From Acheta domesticus (Eukaryota > Arthropoda > Insecta > Orthoptera > Gryllidae): a stretch of 64,000 bases of DNA. The stretch covers positions 66,576,026 through 66,640,025 of the forward strand of contig JAHLJT010008756.1 of NCBI GenBank assembly GCA_031308135.1, given 5' to 3'. Made by a program: the position numbers and the translations under genes. This document shows positions 11,767 to 23,156 of the stretch, one piece after another. Positions within the stretch are counted from its first letter, which is position 1. Every line of letters starts with the position of its first letter. Below the pieces are notes generated by a model. It was not told the DNA's origin. It searched no databases and saw nothing but the letters and a program-made list of their open reading frames with translations.

Positions 11767-11787
11767 AACAAACAAACAAACAAACAT
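11767..11787 (+). repeat. (AAAC)n microsatellite
   Basis: Five perfect caaa units. Confidence 0.9.
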
Positions 11788-13619
11788 TGATTTTTATATA
11801 TTAGATTAACGGTCTTCAATATTCTCTCTAGGTGTAGAAAGCAAATAAATTGACATGCGTGTTGTTTACAACACTCATACGTGAATGATTCCTTTCATTG
11901 GAAGCGAATCGGAGGTCTCTCATATATTTAAAAACCAAGTTCTTTCCATAATGACATTGTAAGATGAGTGATGACAATGATATGAATAAAATGTTATGAA
12001 ATTCAGACACATGGCACACACCCAGCGCCCGTGTCGATTCCAATGATTTATTCAACGTACAGTAAAGAGGTATGCAATACGCAATACAGTTAAGCATTGC
12101 AGTTCTAACCAGTGGAATCGTTAGGCTTGCCCAACGAGCTGGATTCATGGCATTTTCGCCCAGAAATGCCCGGAACCTCTCCAGGGCCATTTGACCGTAA
12201 AATTCAGAGGTGGTTTTAAATAAACTTACTTACAAAAACAAAATGTCATAGCATATTTTTTTTCAATTAAATCAAATTTTATCAATTGAAATTTGCATGA
12301 CTGTTTGTACTTACAATGAGGAAACGTTAATAAGAGAGGAGAAACAATATTTTCCGGTAAATATTTAATTTCAAAAATCAAAGTTGGAAACTGTACTTCC
12401 TTTAAACTTTGGATTTGCATAATGATTTCTTTAAAAGAAACAACTTAATAATCTAGTTCTGATCATGACAATCATTCTCTACACTTGTTCTGTGATTATA
12501 GAGACTCTGGAAGTCTCGAAATGCAAAGACATGTTTATTTATTGAACATGAAAATTACCAATACAGTGTTAACAACGGAGAATTTATCAACAGACTCGGG
12601 ACTAAACGAAATATTCTTCCTGCACACTTTCAACTGTGTGACGTCAGTCAGCTACATATTGAACAATGAAATAATTCATCCAAGAACAATTTTGGTGAGA
12701 ACAGATTAAATATCTTGTTTACCATAAAATTTTTAATAAGAAAAAGAATAGAATCAAAATACTATATCACACTTTCTTCAACATGCAACCGTGCATGCGT
12801 TCCATGCAACAGTTAACAACTCTTGTTGAAAACTCTGGCAATAACTGCAGTAACTAGTTTTGTGAAATCACAACTTTGCCACTTCCATGTTAGTTACGAA
12901 AACTTCTGAGTACACCAATTGGTTCCTACGTTAAAAATGACAGAAAACGTGTATATAATACATTTTTATAGATTACGAATTTGGTGAAAACGCCCTACAA
13001 CTAAATAAACATAATCACATTATTAGCTTTGAGCATGAGGATGGGTATATAAAAGTATCTTTCGACTGTTTCTGTTGATTCCTTTGGCGTATACGTCTGA
13101 AACCCTTCTCTCACCTTGCGTTCTACTGCCATCCGTGCGTTGCTGCTGCCATCCGTGTCAAAGTCATCAGATCAAAATATCAATAATCTCCAATGAGTTT
13201 GAATCTATGTTCTTGGAGAAGAGGTAAAAAACAAACGCTGCTTTAATTCTATGTATTACCGCATGGAGAATTACCAATACAGTATCTGATCCATAAACGA
13301 AGTAATTTCTAAGATATTTTTAAATTTTCTAATAATAAAGTAAAGCTGAATTGAAAAGCAGAGCGTTACCGGATATTTTTAAGTGAAAAGTTTCAAGTAA
13401 TCCTATCCGGAAATTCAAACTGTTGTTGTTATGTACACTGACACAACATCCTCATCAGTCAATGGCCGTGACATGGTGTTCCAGCCTGACGGACATGGGA
13501 TCGGGAGACCAGTGGTCGCAACCCCTTACGTCATCCATTTGGCATTCTCTATCTGCGACAAGCTTCCACATTGTCGATCTGTGATATGACAGCGACAGTT
13601 GAAGTACACGTATATTACT
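11788..13619. other. No recognisable gene
   Basis: AT-rich. The longest frame is 120 codons (11828-12190, minus) and matches nothing I know. A short tandem of ctgccatccgtg lies at about 13126-13160. Confidence 0.5.
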
Positions 13620-14105
13620 CGTTATAACATCGCCATGATAACACAGGCATACAAAAAATATTTTGTCAGATCCAAAGACTTGACACACGTTGCTCTATGT
13701 ATGTCGACGCTCTGAATCCGAATGTGAAGCCAGAATATAATGAACCAACACCCTCCAGTTTTTTTCGCGAAAACCCACCGTAAAGTTGTAAATTGTAAAT
13801 TTCACGGTGTTTTTTCGCAATTTAAGAAAACTGAAAAGTGGTGGCGCAATTCTTGGTTCTGATTCGGATTCAGCACGTCGACATACGTAGAGTAACATGT
13901 GTCAAGTCTTTGGGTTTGACAGCCACCCCCGAAAACAAAAAATACAATGTCAGAGTGGTTTTTCGCGATTTAAAAAACTGGAGGGTGGTGGTACAATTCT
14001 TGCTCCAGATCTGGATTCAGCGCGTCAACATATATAAAGAAATATGTGTCAAGTCTTTGGTTCTGACTTTTTTATTTTGTATGCCTGTGTTATCGTTGGG
14101 AAATC
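13620..14105. repeat. Inverted plus direct repeat cluster (fold-back type)
   Basis: A unit running from cacaggcatacaaaa through tccaaagacttgacacac and gtcgacgc to gaatccgaa, ending in ccaccctccagtttttt, appears on the minus sense at about 13640-13770. It appears again on the plus sense at about 13965-14095, so the two flank an axis. A third, partial copy on the plus sense lies at about 13820-13915. Together they form one inverted pair and one direct pair of units of about 130 bases. No reading frame is credible. Confidence 0.7.
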
Positions 14106-14735
14106 TAATGATCTCTTGCAATTACAAAACCACAATATAACTAAACTGTGCAAGAATTGTTCTTCTAAAAGGTAAGTACAATGGATAAACAAAAATTTAG
14201 TATGAAAGTGATTGAAAATCGTAATATTGTTTTCACTATGATCAAATTATGTTGAAATGATCATTTGATTTTTCCCAAAGTAGTATAGAAAAAAACTTAT
14301 TTTCGGTAATTAATTGTTTCATCTTATTTTCTTTTAGAGGGGTCCCCAGTCCCCTTCCTAAGACTTCTTCGCAATGTCGACGAGATACGCAAACAAACGT
14401 TTGAGAGTCACTACAACGAATGATATATTTGGAAATAGTTAATGTTTTTTCTTATTGCGAAAAAGTAGCATTAATAAGTAGCAGTATTAATAAAAATAAA
14501 TTGCTTGGAAATGTAAAATTTATTTTTAGAAATATTCACAATGATTAGTCCACGAAATTGTCTTTAATTAGAATTCTAATGTGGATTCGTCGCTGGCCTA
14601 ACAATAGTTACCTCAGCTCTAAAATGACACACCAGGGCGGACCATCCTCAGAGAAACTGCCTTTCACAATTCATTCAATGAAATCGCCGGGGTCCGCGCC
14701 GCCAAGGCACGTAATATTGGATCACGCGACAATCA
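14106..14735. other. No recognisable gene
   Basis: AT-rich sequence, short frames only. Confidence 0.55.
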
Positions 14736-15012
14736 GCGGGCGGGCGGGCAGGCGGTTGGGTGGGTGGGCAGGCGGGTGAGTGGATGAGTGGGTACGCGGG
14801 CGGGTGAGCCCCGGGTCTCCACCGAGCTTCCCGCGTGAACGAACTCGACGTAGTTTCCTCGCGGCCAGCTCACGCCGCGCCGCGCCGCCGTGACTCACTT
14901 CGGATGCGAGCGCGGGGACTCGAGCCGTGACGGAGCGGAGCAGCGTCCTTCCCACGGCCTTATTCGGTAACGATGTATGCAGGCGAGGGCGGGTGCCGAA
15001 GGGGGAGGGGCC
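14736..15012. promoter_or_regulatory. GC/CpG-rich island
   Basis: Sharp rise in GC and CpG against an AT-rich background, starting with a gcgggcgggcaggcgg-type simple repeat (about 14738-14805). It then becomes non-repetitive CpG-rich sequence (gccgcgccgcgccgccgtg near 14872). It may be a promoter or first-exon region, but no TATA box, start codon context or splice site decides direction. Frames crossing it (14722-14955 and 14895-15269, minus) have no domain. Confidence 0.5.
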
Positions 15013-17329
15013 ACTAAAAAATCCACATTGACTTTCGACACTTCGCCGATTCTTAGGGGGTGAGTAATGACATTGCGGAGTTTTTGCACAGTGTGAAGAA
15101 ATGTATCATATAGGATATGAACGAACTCTTGAGCTTCTCCGTATGAGCGCATGCAACGTACGCACGCATTGCATAATAGAATTATATCGCAAATCGATTC
15201 TATATACATATACACACAAGCATTATTATAGGTAATTACTTGATTGGTGTCGTGTACAATTAAAGCCACGTGATCACAGTAAATTGAATTAGATCAAAGT
15301 TGCGGCGGCAGCGTGTACAACCAACTGCATATTACTAAGCTCAGAGGGGCACCCAGAATTTTTTCCTGGGAGGTTGGTTACATATAAAACGTATTTTATT
15401 TCTTGACTTATAGCTAAAATTTATAACGCAAACAATTGATTTATTGAATGATGCAATTTCATGTTTGAGAAAAGCTCCACTCAAATGGAATCCAAAAAAC
15501 ATGTCATTATGGAACGTTAGCATTTGCAGCACGTATTGTCGTCACAGGTTGGAACTACTTCCATTCATCGTTAAGAGTCCTTAGATACAGAGAGTAGTGC
15601 ATTCCATTGTGCCACAGATCCCGCCATTTTATGTCTAGTTTGCAGCAAAATTGGAACTGTTAGGTATTCTATATGCTGAGGACCATGAATCCATTCCAAA
15701 CTAATATTAATATCCTTGGAAATCTCCACAGTGTCAACAATTGTTACAATTTCCATTTAACTTCTAAATGCTGCCTGACTGCATTTTCTTGTAAAAGGAT
15801 ATTCAATGGCTGTGGTTGCGCTATTCTCTGTATCTAATGTATGTAGGAATTTAGAATTTGGAGCACACATTGTCATCACAGTTTGAAACTACTCCAATCA
15901 TCGTAATCGTGGATCGAAACATTGAGCAAAAATACTCTTTACACTTCAAAATGTACAGATAATGTGGTTACGATACGCCGCACAAGAACTCGGTTTTGGG
16001 GACAGCGCACGTCGTTGGTTAAACCGTTGTAACTGAACCCCCACAGGAAATAAAAATCTTCCTTTACGCATGGGAGAATAGTATATTTTGCAAATAGTTT
16101 ATAAGATTATGCAATAAAATAACATTATAAATGACATTCATTGGCGATTTTTTTTATACATTTATAAAGAACCAAAATAATTCTGGAAAGAAATTTCAAG
16201 AGCAATTTGCAGTTAAAGAAATTTCAAGAGCAATTTTGCAACCTAATTGGCATTATGACGTCACGTAAGGTGAACAACTAGGGGGAAAAGCAGTGAGGAA
16301 GGACTGTTACGCGGGCGAGATGACGGACAGAGAGGACAGGCCACAAAATTCGATATGTTCAATTAAATCCCATCTTTTATACGATTTCTTTCAACGGAAA
16401 AAAGTCATTTATAATGCTGGAATAAAAATACGGTTGTACAAACTTCATTCTCATGGACTGCCGACGAGCAACTTACACTCTGTTATTCATCATATAGTCG
16501 TCACGCGTTCGGTATCGACAACAGTCAATCTTGGAACAACGATTGAACCGCGCGTAGAGCACCTATTGATGACCACTGCGTAGCTTCAAAAAACACGACC
16601 GGGGAGCTTTTCACGCCCAGTGAGCGTGGAGTGAGGGACGCATCACTTACGCCGCGAGGGATAGGTGTCTTTTAAGGTCAATTTGTACGAGGTACTAATG
16701 ATCTCCATGATTATGAAAATCATGCATGAGCTTCTCAGAGCATGATTTCCATTAAGCTGAGATAAACAGGTAGATCTTCGGAGGGAGGAAAAACATGGAT
16801 AGCACGTTGACCAGTGACGTACACAACAAAAACCAAGAGCCCCTGGTTTCTATCATTCTCTTCGGAACTGATTCCGTAATTTTACACCCAGTTCACATCG
16901 CATTGTGTTTGAGACGAACCACTACTCTATCCAACATCAATATTGATATACACAAAACTCTCCATAATGCCTTCAATGATCGTTTCTTCTCCACCTTTGA
17001 ATGCTGCCCGGAAGGACGTTCGGACGAGAGGATAGTTAATGACGGATAATGTTCAGGTTGCGCTTTTCTCTACACCTAGGGAGTAATAAAATTTCTGGCA
17101 GAATCGAAGTACTAAGGGACGAAATCCTCTATTAACAAGATCTTAATATTCTCTGCCACATGAAGACACAGCAAGCGTATAAATGTGAGTGAAGAACGTG
17201 TCATCAAGGGTCAGTGGAGGGTATGAGAATAAAAATTAATGATAATACTTTGTTTTTTTCAACTGAATCCTCACCCCTCTCGAGGTCACTAATACTCCAT
17301 CGGGCTGGTATCCGAATTCGTTTGAAAGC
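15013..17329. other. No firm gene; imperfect duplication at 15.52/15.86 kb
   Basis: Two segments of about 47 bases near 15523 and 15855 are similar (gcacgtattgtcgtcaca / gcacacattgtcatcaca, then gaactac..cattcatcgt). This points to an old tandem unit of about 330 bases. An 84-codon plus frame (16795-17049) is unrecognised. A small palindrome (catgattatgaaaatcatg) lies near 16708. Confidence 0.45.
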
Positions 17330-17695
17330 AACGCTCCTCCGGAGCGTCTTTCCCAATTGAGTGGTAGTAAAATGCATGAAAGTGGAAGTGTGAGTAAGTA
17401 AGGTGAGGATATGACAAAGAAGAGGAAGGAAAGATCACATGCAGTCCATGGCCTTTTTGTTAGGGCACCGCTCCGGCATTCGCCTGGTACTGACAGGAGA
17501 AACCACAGAAAATTGCCGATCAGAGCTGCCGGCCGCTAGAATTCCCCTCCAGACAGCGGCTGAACTCCACCTAGCTGTTTAGCGAGAGTCGAAAATCCTG
17601 CCACCGTCGGGACTCGAGTCCCTACTTTCGAAAGTAGGACCCCCTGTCAGAGGAACTGCTCTGACATGAGTTGATGCCCTGAGCCATCTCTTCCG
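17330..17695 (-). mobile_element. SINE family copy C
   Basis: Minus-strand copy. The B-box region (gggactcgagtcc on plus, 17609-17621) and the head (read on minus: gatggctcagggcatcaac) look tRNA-derived. The body keeps gacggtggcaggattttcgac, the ggaggggaattctagcggc block and the ccatggactgcatgtgatc region. The left end is uncertain. The head has a short insertion (ctactttcgaaagtag) that is itself palindromic, next to the B box. Confidence 0.7.
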
Positions 17696-18299
17696 GTGCG
17701 CTATTCTCAGGGTGGTAATAGGCTTACAACAGTATACCTTCCAGCACAGCTCTAATACTAAAGGTAATAAAAAGGCCAATCAAATGAAGGAAAACCATTC
17801 CATGTCAAATTTCCAACCAACATACCATATATATGTTGATATACCATACGATTCCTTAAGCAGACGTGTGGATTTTTAATATTGTCGATTAATATATTAT
17901 ATATAAAACAAAGTCGTTTTAGTTACACCATTTATAACTCAAGAACGGCTGGACCAATTTTAATTATTTCTGTTTTGCTGGATTCATCTCCGCTTCGAAT
18001 AGCAGAATATCTATTAAAATATCGTTAAAATGGCGCTAGATGGCGCTGTAGAATAAAAAGCTAAATATTCATGTCAAATACAAACAACTACACTCGTTAA
18101 GATTTTTGAAACTATGTTATTAAATAACTCATAAACGAAGCGTTCTAGGACATTAAAAACTAAAATTTTGAGACCGAAAACCTCAAAGAAATCGTATTCT
18201 ACGGGATGAGATCTTCAAGAACATTCCATTACATTTTTGCTGGTCCGGCGCTTCTCAATATTACCCCACCTGCTCAAAGACGTGCAGAATCTGCAAACT
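17696..18299. other. No recognisable gene
   Basis: AT-rich, apart from a candidate CTCF-type motif listed separately. Confidence 0.5.
18034..18051 (+). promoter_or_regulatory. Second candidate CTCF-type motif
   Basis: The plus strand reads CGCTAGATGGCGCTGTAG, sharing the TAGATGGCGCT core with the site at 11642-11660 but lacking the leading CCAC. It could also be part of a repeat. Confidence 0.3.
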
Positions 18300-18303
18300 A
18301 AAT

Positions 18304-18512
18304 ATGAATGAGAGGGACAGAGAGAGGCAGATACAGAAACAGACAGAGAGAGGGACACACACGGATAAGAGAGACTGTCAAGAACAGAGAGAGACGAAGA
18401 GATAGGCGGAGAGAGAGAGACAGACAGACGGAGAGAGGCGGGGTGAGAGACGAAGAGAGAAGGAGAGATGATGAAAGAGACGGAGAGAAAAAGGGAGAGG
18501 AAAGGAGAAAGA
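18304..18512 (+). repeat. Purine-rich (GAGA)n-like tract
   Basis: About 210 bases of imperfect gagagaca/gagagg repeats. The opposite strand gives a Ser/Leu-rich pseudo-frame and the plus strand an Arg/Glu-rich one; neither is a protein. Confidence 0.9.
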
Positions 18513-18977
18513 AGGCAGAACAAAGTCTGTCGGTCTCCGGTAGTATTTAATGAAAGAAAGTTATTCTGCAATACTTTCCCTTTTACTTAGAGTCATCGCA
18601 AGAGACTTCCTGAGCGTCCACAGCGAGATAAGTGAAGTTCTTACGCCACAGACGTAATGATGCAGTCCACACGGCGCTGGATGGAGTCCCCATCCGGGCC
18701 TCCTCCGCTACGCGCCGGAAGCCCGTAACTCTATCGCCTGCGGTGCGCCGCCGGAGATATCTGGATTCTGAACTGTTGATTCACCGTTTCTCGGAGCTGG
18801 CCTACTTGAGGAGCGGATCTTACTTGCGCAAAATCGCAACAATATGTGGTCTTGCATCCGGGCTAGGGAAATCAAAGGTTCAGAGTTTGAAAGGTCGATC
18901 CAGAAAATACGGGTACCAGGGGGGGATAAGTTTCAGATCGACCTTCCCCCCAATATTTTGAAATAATATTTTTATCG
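18513..18977. other. No firm gene
   Basis: A 109-codon plus frame (18632-18961) lies in a slightly GC-richer stretch and matches nothing I recognise. Confidence 0.45.
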
Positions 18978-19182
18978 TTAGGGGTCGTCCATAAAATACA
19001 GAAAGCTAAAGGGGGAGGGAGGGAGTCTGAGGCAGCGTTACGCTGCGTTACATACGGGTTCAAGCACATGTTTCGGATGCGTTACAAGGGGGGAGAGAGG
19101 AAAATGAAAATTCTCGAAATTTGAGTAATTACGTAATTTATTACCATTTAACCCCATTACGTAATTTATGGACGGCCCCTTA
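18978..19182. mobile_element. Harbinger-type MITE with TTA duplications
   Basis: The element proper is 18981-19179, 199 bases. Its left end GGGGTCGTCCATAAAATAC and right end (reverse strand GGGGCCGTCCATAAATTACG) form terminal inverted repeats. TTA flanks both sides (18978-18980, 19180-19182). A 3-base TTA/TAA duplication with G-rich termini is the PIF/Harbinger pattern. It has no coding capacity, so it would depend on a transposase elsewhere. Confidence 0.75.
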
Positions 19183-20273
19183 GCTTGAAATAGAATATAC
19201 GATTATAGTCATGACAGAAATTTTGCTTTCGATGTGATGAGAACTACGTCGTGGTAATTACTTTGAATAAAATCAAGAAAATCACAAAAACGTTGCGGGG
19301 AGGGCACGGGCACCGTACTCCCCCTTGGCCAACTTTTTTTGTAATTTTGTATGGTGCCCGCCCTCATCCCCACGTAGATCCTCCACTGACTGATTCCTAC
19401 AATCTTGATTCGTTCAAAACAATGATCGGGTTAATGTCGAATCAACGAGGAGGATCCAGAATACCCTGTCTGAAATATTATTCTCAAATGATTTCACATA
19501 TATCTTACTCAATTTTCTGATAATTTTATTGTGTTTACACAACGTATTACATCCTTGTATAGCAATGGAGTAACTTGCGTCTGTCTATCTGTAACTCACT
19601 GTTAAACCACAATTCTACCAATCGCCACAAATTAGGTGACATTTGATACCTCTCTGTCTCTTGATGTGAAGTTGATTACTTTTTACACCTGTGAGCACAC
19701 TGTTGAAACATTGGATTACCGTTCTCTCCTTGACATTTGCATATATTGATACGACATGATTTATCAGATTGACTATAATTAATCCTAATTATAAAAATGA
19801 AATATTCTTCAATGTTTTTGGATATGAATCGAATTCTTAGAAAACATAATATATTTTTTAAATATAAAATATTTTGAGGAATTAACTTAATTACCCCTAA
19901 GATAAATAATTCCATGGGCGAAATAATTACTTCAATACCTACTTCAATTTGGTAAGACTTCTAATTGTCTATTTACTTTCGACGCTATTAGCATACTGAC
20001 ACACGTGATTTTTAAAATGATGACAGTCCAAGACTCTTGGAAATCCAACTTATGAATCCTTGCAAGTAATTTGCTTGTTTAACATGAAAACAAAAAGCAG
20101 CTTGTATCTGAGAGTCGCCCGCAGCTTTACAATAGTCAGCGTACTTGATGTACAGGTACTTGGTGTACTTGCTAAACAGGATATGTTGCGCGGTGTTGAA
20201 CAATCTGTTGCGGTCGTGAGGAGAAACTGCCATCTTTATTCCAAGGTCGGCGTAAACGACAAAGCAGTTGTTT
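19183..20273. other. No recognisable gene
   Basis: AT-rich. A short G/C-rich stretch near 19295-19390 may belong to an unidentified element. No frame over 90 codons. Confidence 0.5.
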
Positions 20274-20373
20274 NNNNNNNNNNNNNNNNNNNNNNNNNNN
20301 NNNNNNNNNNNNNNNNNNNNNNNNNNNNNNNNNNNNNNNNNNNNNNNNNNNNNNNNNNNNNNNNNNNNNNNNN
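20274..20373. other. Assembly gap, exactly 100 N
   Basis: Run of N of exactly 100 bases, a different gap class from the two 1000-base gaps. It lies 15 bases before a strong hairpin. Confidence 1.
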
Positions 20374-20388
20374 ATAATTATCATAAGT

Positions 20389-20481
20389 AATATCACGAGA
20401 AGTGCTGTGCTAGCCGGTAAATTCACGACTCGCGTAGCGAGGAGTGAATTTACCGGCTAGCACAGCACTTCGAGTGATATT
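20389..20481. repeat. Strong hairpin with nested loop stem
   Basis: A perfect 28-base stem (20399-20426 with 20444-20471, gctgtgctagccggtaaatt core) is extended outward by an imperfect atatcac/gtgatat arm. The 17-base loop itself contains ctcgc-gta-gcgag. No coding potential. It could be the centre of a palindromic transposon, a fold-back element or a structured RNA locus. Confidence 0.85.
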
Positions 20482-20899
20482 TAGTGTGACTATTTCACGA
20501 ATAAACACATTACATGATTTGAAAGGATAATTTAAATCACAGGAATTACGAAAAAAGGGAAATATTACTCAAAATTACAATCGAAAAATGAAAAACTTTC
20601 ATTCAGTTCCGACTTATCACTGCCTCCTGGAATAACTTATAATCAAGTAACATTTGAATAACAGTTTAATGCAGAAAATGATTTCAAATATGTTTCAATT
20701 TTATGGTAATAAAAGTTTCGGAAAACAATTATAACAAGGCTACTGACAAGAACATTTATTAAAAGCACAATCATTAAAGTTGTAGGAAGTTGGTTTCCAA
20801 GTCTTGGTCTTCCATAGAAGTATTTGAAATGGAAGATGTACAAGATGAATCAGCAGCAGAATTCGTCAATTTCGAATGGATGGAACACACGTGTGTACT
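20482..20899 (-). other. Possible C-terminal continuation of the recombinase-like remnant
   Basis: Lies downstream (on minus) of the recombinase-like frame at 20.90-21.16 kb. I see no conserved motif, so whether it belongs to that element is open. Confidence 0.3.
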
Positions 20900-21160
20900 C
20901 ATTAAAATATTTTCCTGAATAATTTTGGTTGTAACGTTCCACGTAGTTTTGATGGCATATTCTTTGTACTCTTCACAATCTCATCTTCGAATATTAATTG
21001 CCTAAACATGTGTAATTTCTTCATTTGTAGTTTGTGCTGTCCATTTGTATTTTCTATCTTGACAAAATTCTTGAAATTTCTTCCACACACTTTTTTTGTT
21101 CCTTTCGCTGTTTTTCGGCACTGAATCTTTAATAATAGATTCTATTTCAGAGTTTTAAAA
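20900..21160 (-). pseudogene. Tyrosine-recombinase-like (Crypton-like) fragment, copy 1
   Basis: The minus strand at about 21151-21011 reads without a stop, from SEIESIIKDSVPKNSERN to WTAQTTNEEIT. After a small frame change the homology goes on to about 20910 (EEYKEYAIKTTWNVTTK). The pattern resembles the N-terminal core-binding (SAM-like) part of tyrosine recombinase-like proteins common in arthropod genomes: NxERxxKSxWxxFxEFC, later a VKTxWNxTxK-like helix. This is family recognition from memory, not a search. The catalytic R..HxxR..Y half is not visible. A second copy lies at 48.96-49.19 kb, and the shared homology also runs into non-coding upstream DNA to about 21430. Confidence 0.45.
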
Positions 21161-21430
21161 CATTACCAAAACCACACATTTTAATATTATATTGACGCAC
21201 AAGAGCTATTTGTGGAGGTGAAACAATTGCTATCGTTATCTTAAAAAGGTAAACAAAGGTTTTACAGCGATAAAAAAGGTAAACAAGCTGATGGCGATAA
21301 ACATCTGGGATTGGTTTAATTTGAATATATCCAGGCTTACCATTGGCTACTTACGACGCGGACAGACATGAGTGAAATAGTCAAAGAGATTGTGTTATTG
21401 TTCGTTTTTGTAACAGCATAGAGAAGGAAT
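21161..21430 (-). repeat. 5' non-coding part of the dispersed recombinase-like repeat
   Basis: Collinear (in reverse) with about 48285-48506 and the start of 48924. Shared blocks include caattgctatcgtta, aaacatctgggattggttta and ggacagacatgagt. It contains a short internal repeat (aaaaaggtaaacaa, twice) that copy 2 has only once. It could hold the element's promoter. Confidence 0.65.
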
Positions 21431-21454
21431 GTGAACATCAGTATTTCGTCCACT

Positions 21455-21510
21455 GTGACCACGGTCATGGTGTAAGAAATATATCTTACACCGTGGACAC
21501 GGTGTTATTA
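21455..21510. repeat. Compound palindrome (CACCGTG/CACGGTG)
   Basis: Contains ggtgtaagaaatatatcttacacc and then caccgtggacacggtg, two adjacent inverted repeats at the edge of the recombinase-like repeat. It may mark an element terminus. Confidence 0.6.
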
Positions 21511-23156
21511 CATTTGACGTTCTTTTAATCATTATTATTACTTGTGTTTTGTTGATGTTGTTAAATATTCCGTGATTTTATACAGTGCAATTCTGTGGTG
21601 AAAGACATGCGCATATTTAAAAACGAAACACGACACCGCCTTTTTTGAAATTCCATGTGGGGTTAATTACATCAATGCAAATGGTAGAGAATACTGTATT
21701 GTTCAAGTAAGTTTATTGATTAAAAGCGTATCTGAAAAACTTGGGAATCGTGAGTCTTCATTGTGCATTTTGCTGAGGTTTCTATTTCTCTAATGAAACT
21801 AATGGATATATCAATTCTTGTGTTCACTATCAAACCTTTTTTGCCTTGAATATTGTACGTATCTGTAAACGTTCTCTGTAAATAATTCTGATAAATAAAA
21901 GAAAAGTTCATTGAATTGCTGAAGATGTTTCTGCAATTACGTCTGCAATTACTTGCAGACAAAACTGAAGAGAGTCTGTAGGTGATGTATGCACGTATAG
22001 CAATTACAATGAAAACAAAATTAAATTATAATGTTACGATTGCAATAGATTGTAATGAAACGTTTTTAAAAATATTTACTCAGAGACATGGTAATTTCAA
22101 CTGACACGAAGTACTATCTCAAAAATGAAGTAAAAATAGTTTGATTCTCTTCAAGAGGCAGTCAACCTTACACTGATTTCCAAGCAAAGGCGGAGACTTT
22201 GAACAAACATTTAAAGAATTACCGCTAAGCACTTTTCAAATGTATCCACAACTAGCTTCGGAAGTTACTAGGTTGTTAGGGCATCTATGTGAATTTGTAT
22301 TTTCTATGCTGACTTACACGAAATCAAAATATCGAGCCCGACTGGATGTAGTAAGTGATACGAGATGTGCATTACTATAGCTGAAACCAACATTAAAAAA
22401 CTTGTAAAATTAATATCAGTACTCGCAACAAGTGTCTTTAAGAAATAGAACTGAGTAATGTAACATGATATTAACAATAGTGAGGACAGAACCTTTTGTT
22501 GTGCCATCTATTAAGCATTTGGATCAATCGTGTTGATCTACTAGTAAAGTAAGTATTAGTTTGTAGTAATAAAACATTTGAAGTCATTATTTGAGTTACA
22601 ATTGTTAATCTTAACAATAGGGTAGATTTTTTACCTCAATACACTAACCTAGAAAGAGGAAGAAACAAGTGGAAAGGTGAAGATACAGAATTAAGTAAGT
22701 TCAAATGAGTGGAAAAATAATATATTTGACGGTGATTTCAAACACGTTGTTTTTGATCTTTCAACTCCATACCCTCGAATCCTCCATAAAATAACCAGTT
22801 TCGTAATTTCGTTACAATTTTCATCTCATGGCAATACCAAAAAACGAGCATTTTCGGCACGAGCAACAATATTGGCATTCCCAAACTGTGTGGATAGCAT
22901 TGTTCTAGCTCCGACGACTACGCATTATCTTTACGAAGCAATCTTTCAAGTTGTTTTCATTTTTCTTTAATTTTTTAGCCTGTTTTCACAGAATTTTAGA
23001 ATGTCTCCAAATAGGTAAACAAGTGTTATTACTATTGGCCAGAAATTAAAAATATATGTTATAGCCTACAATATCACAGTATTTTCTTCAGTTTGCTACA
23101 ATTACAAATTCATTGCATATTGTGAAAAATGGATTTTTTTGGGCACTGCGTAGTGA
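21511..23156. other. No recognisable gene
   Basis: AT-rich. A small perfect palindrome, attgttaatcttaacaat, lies near 22600. Frames are at most 80 codons. Confidence 0.5.
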
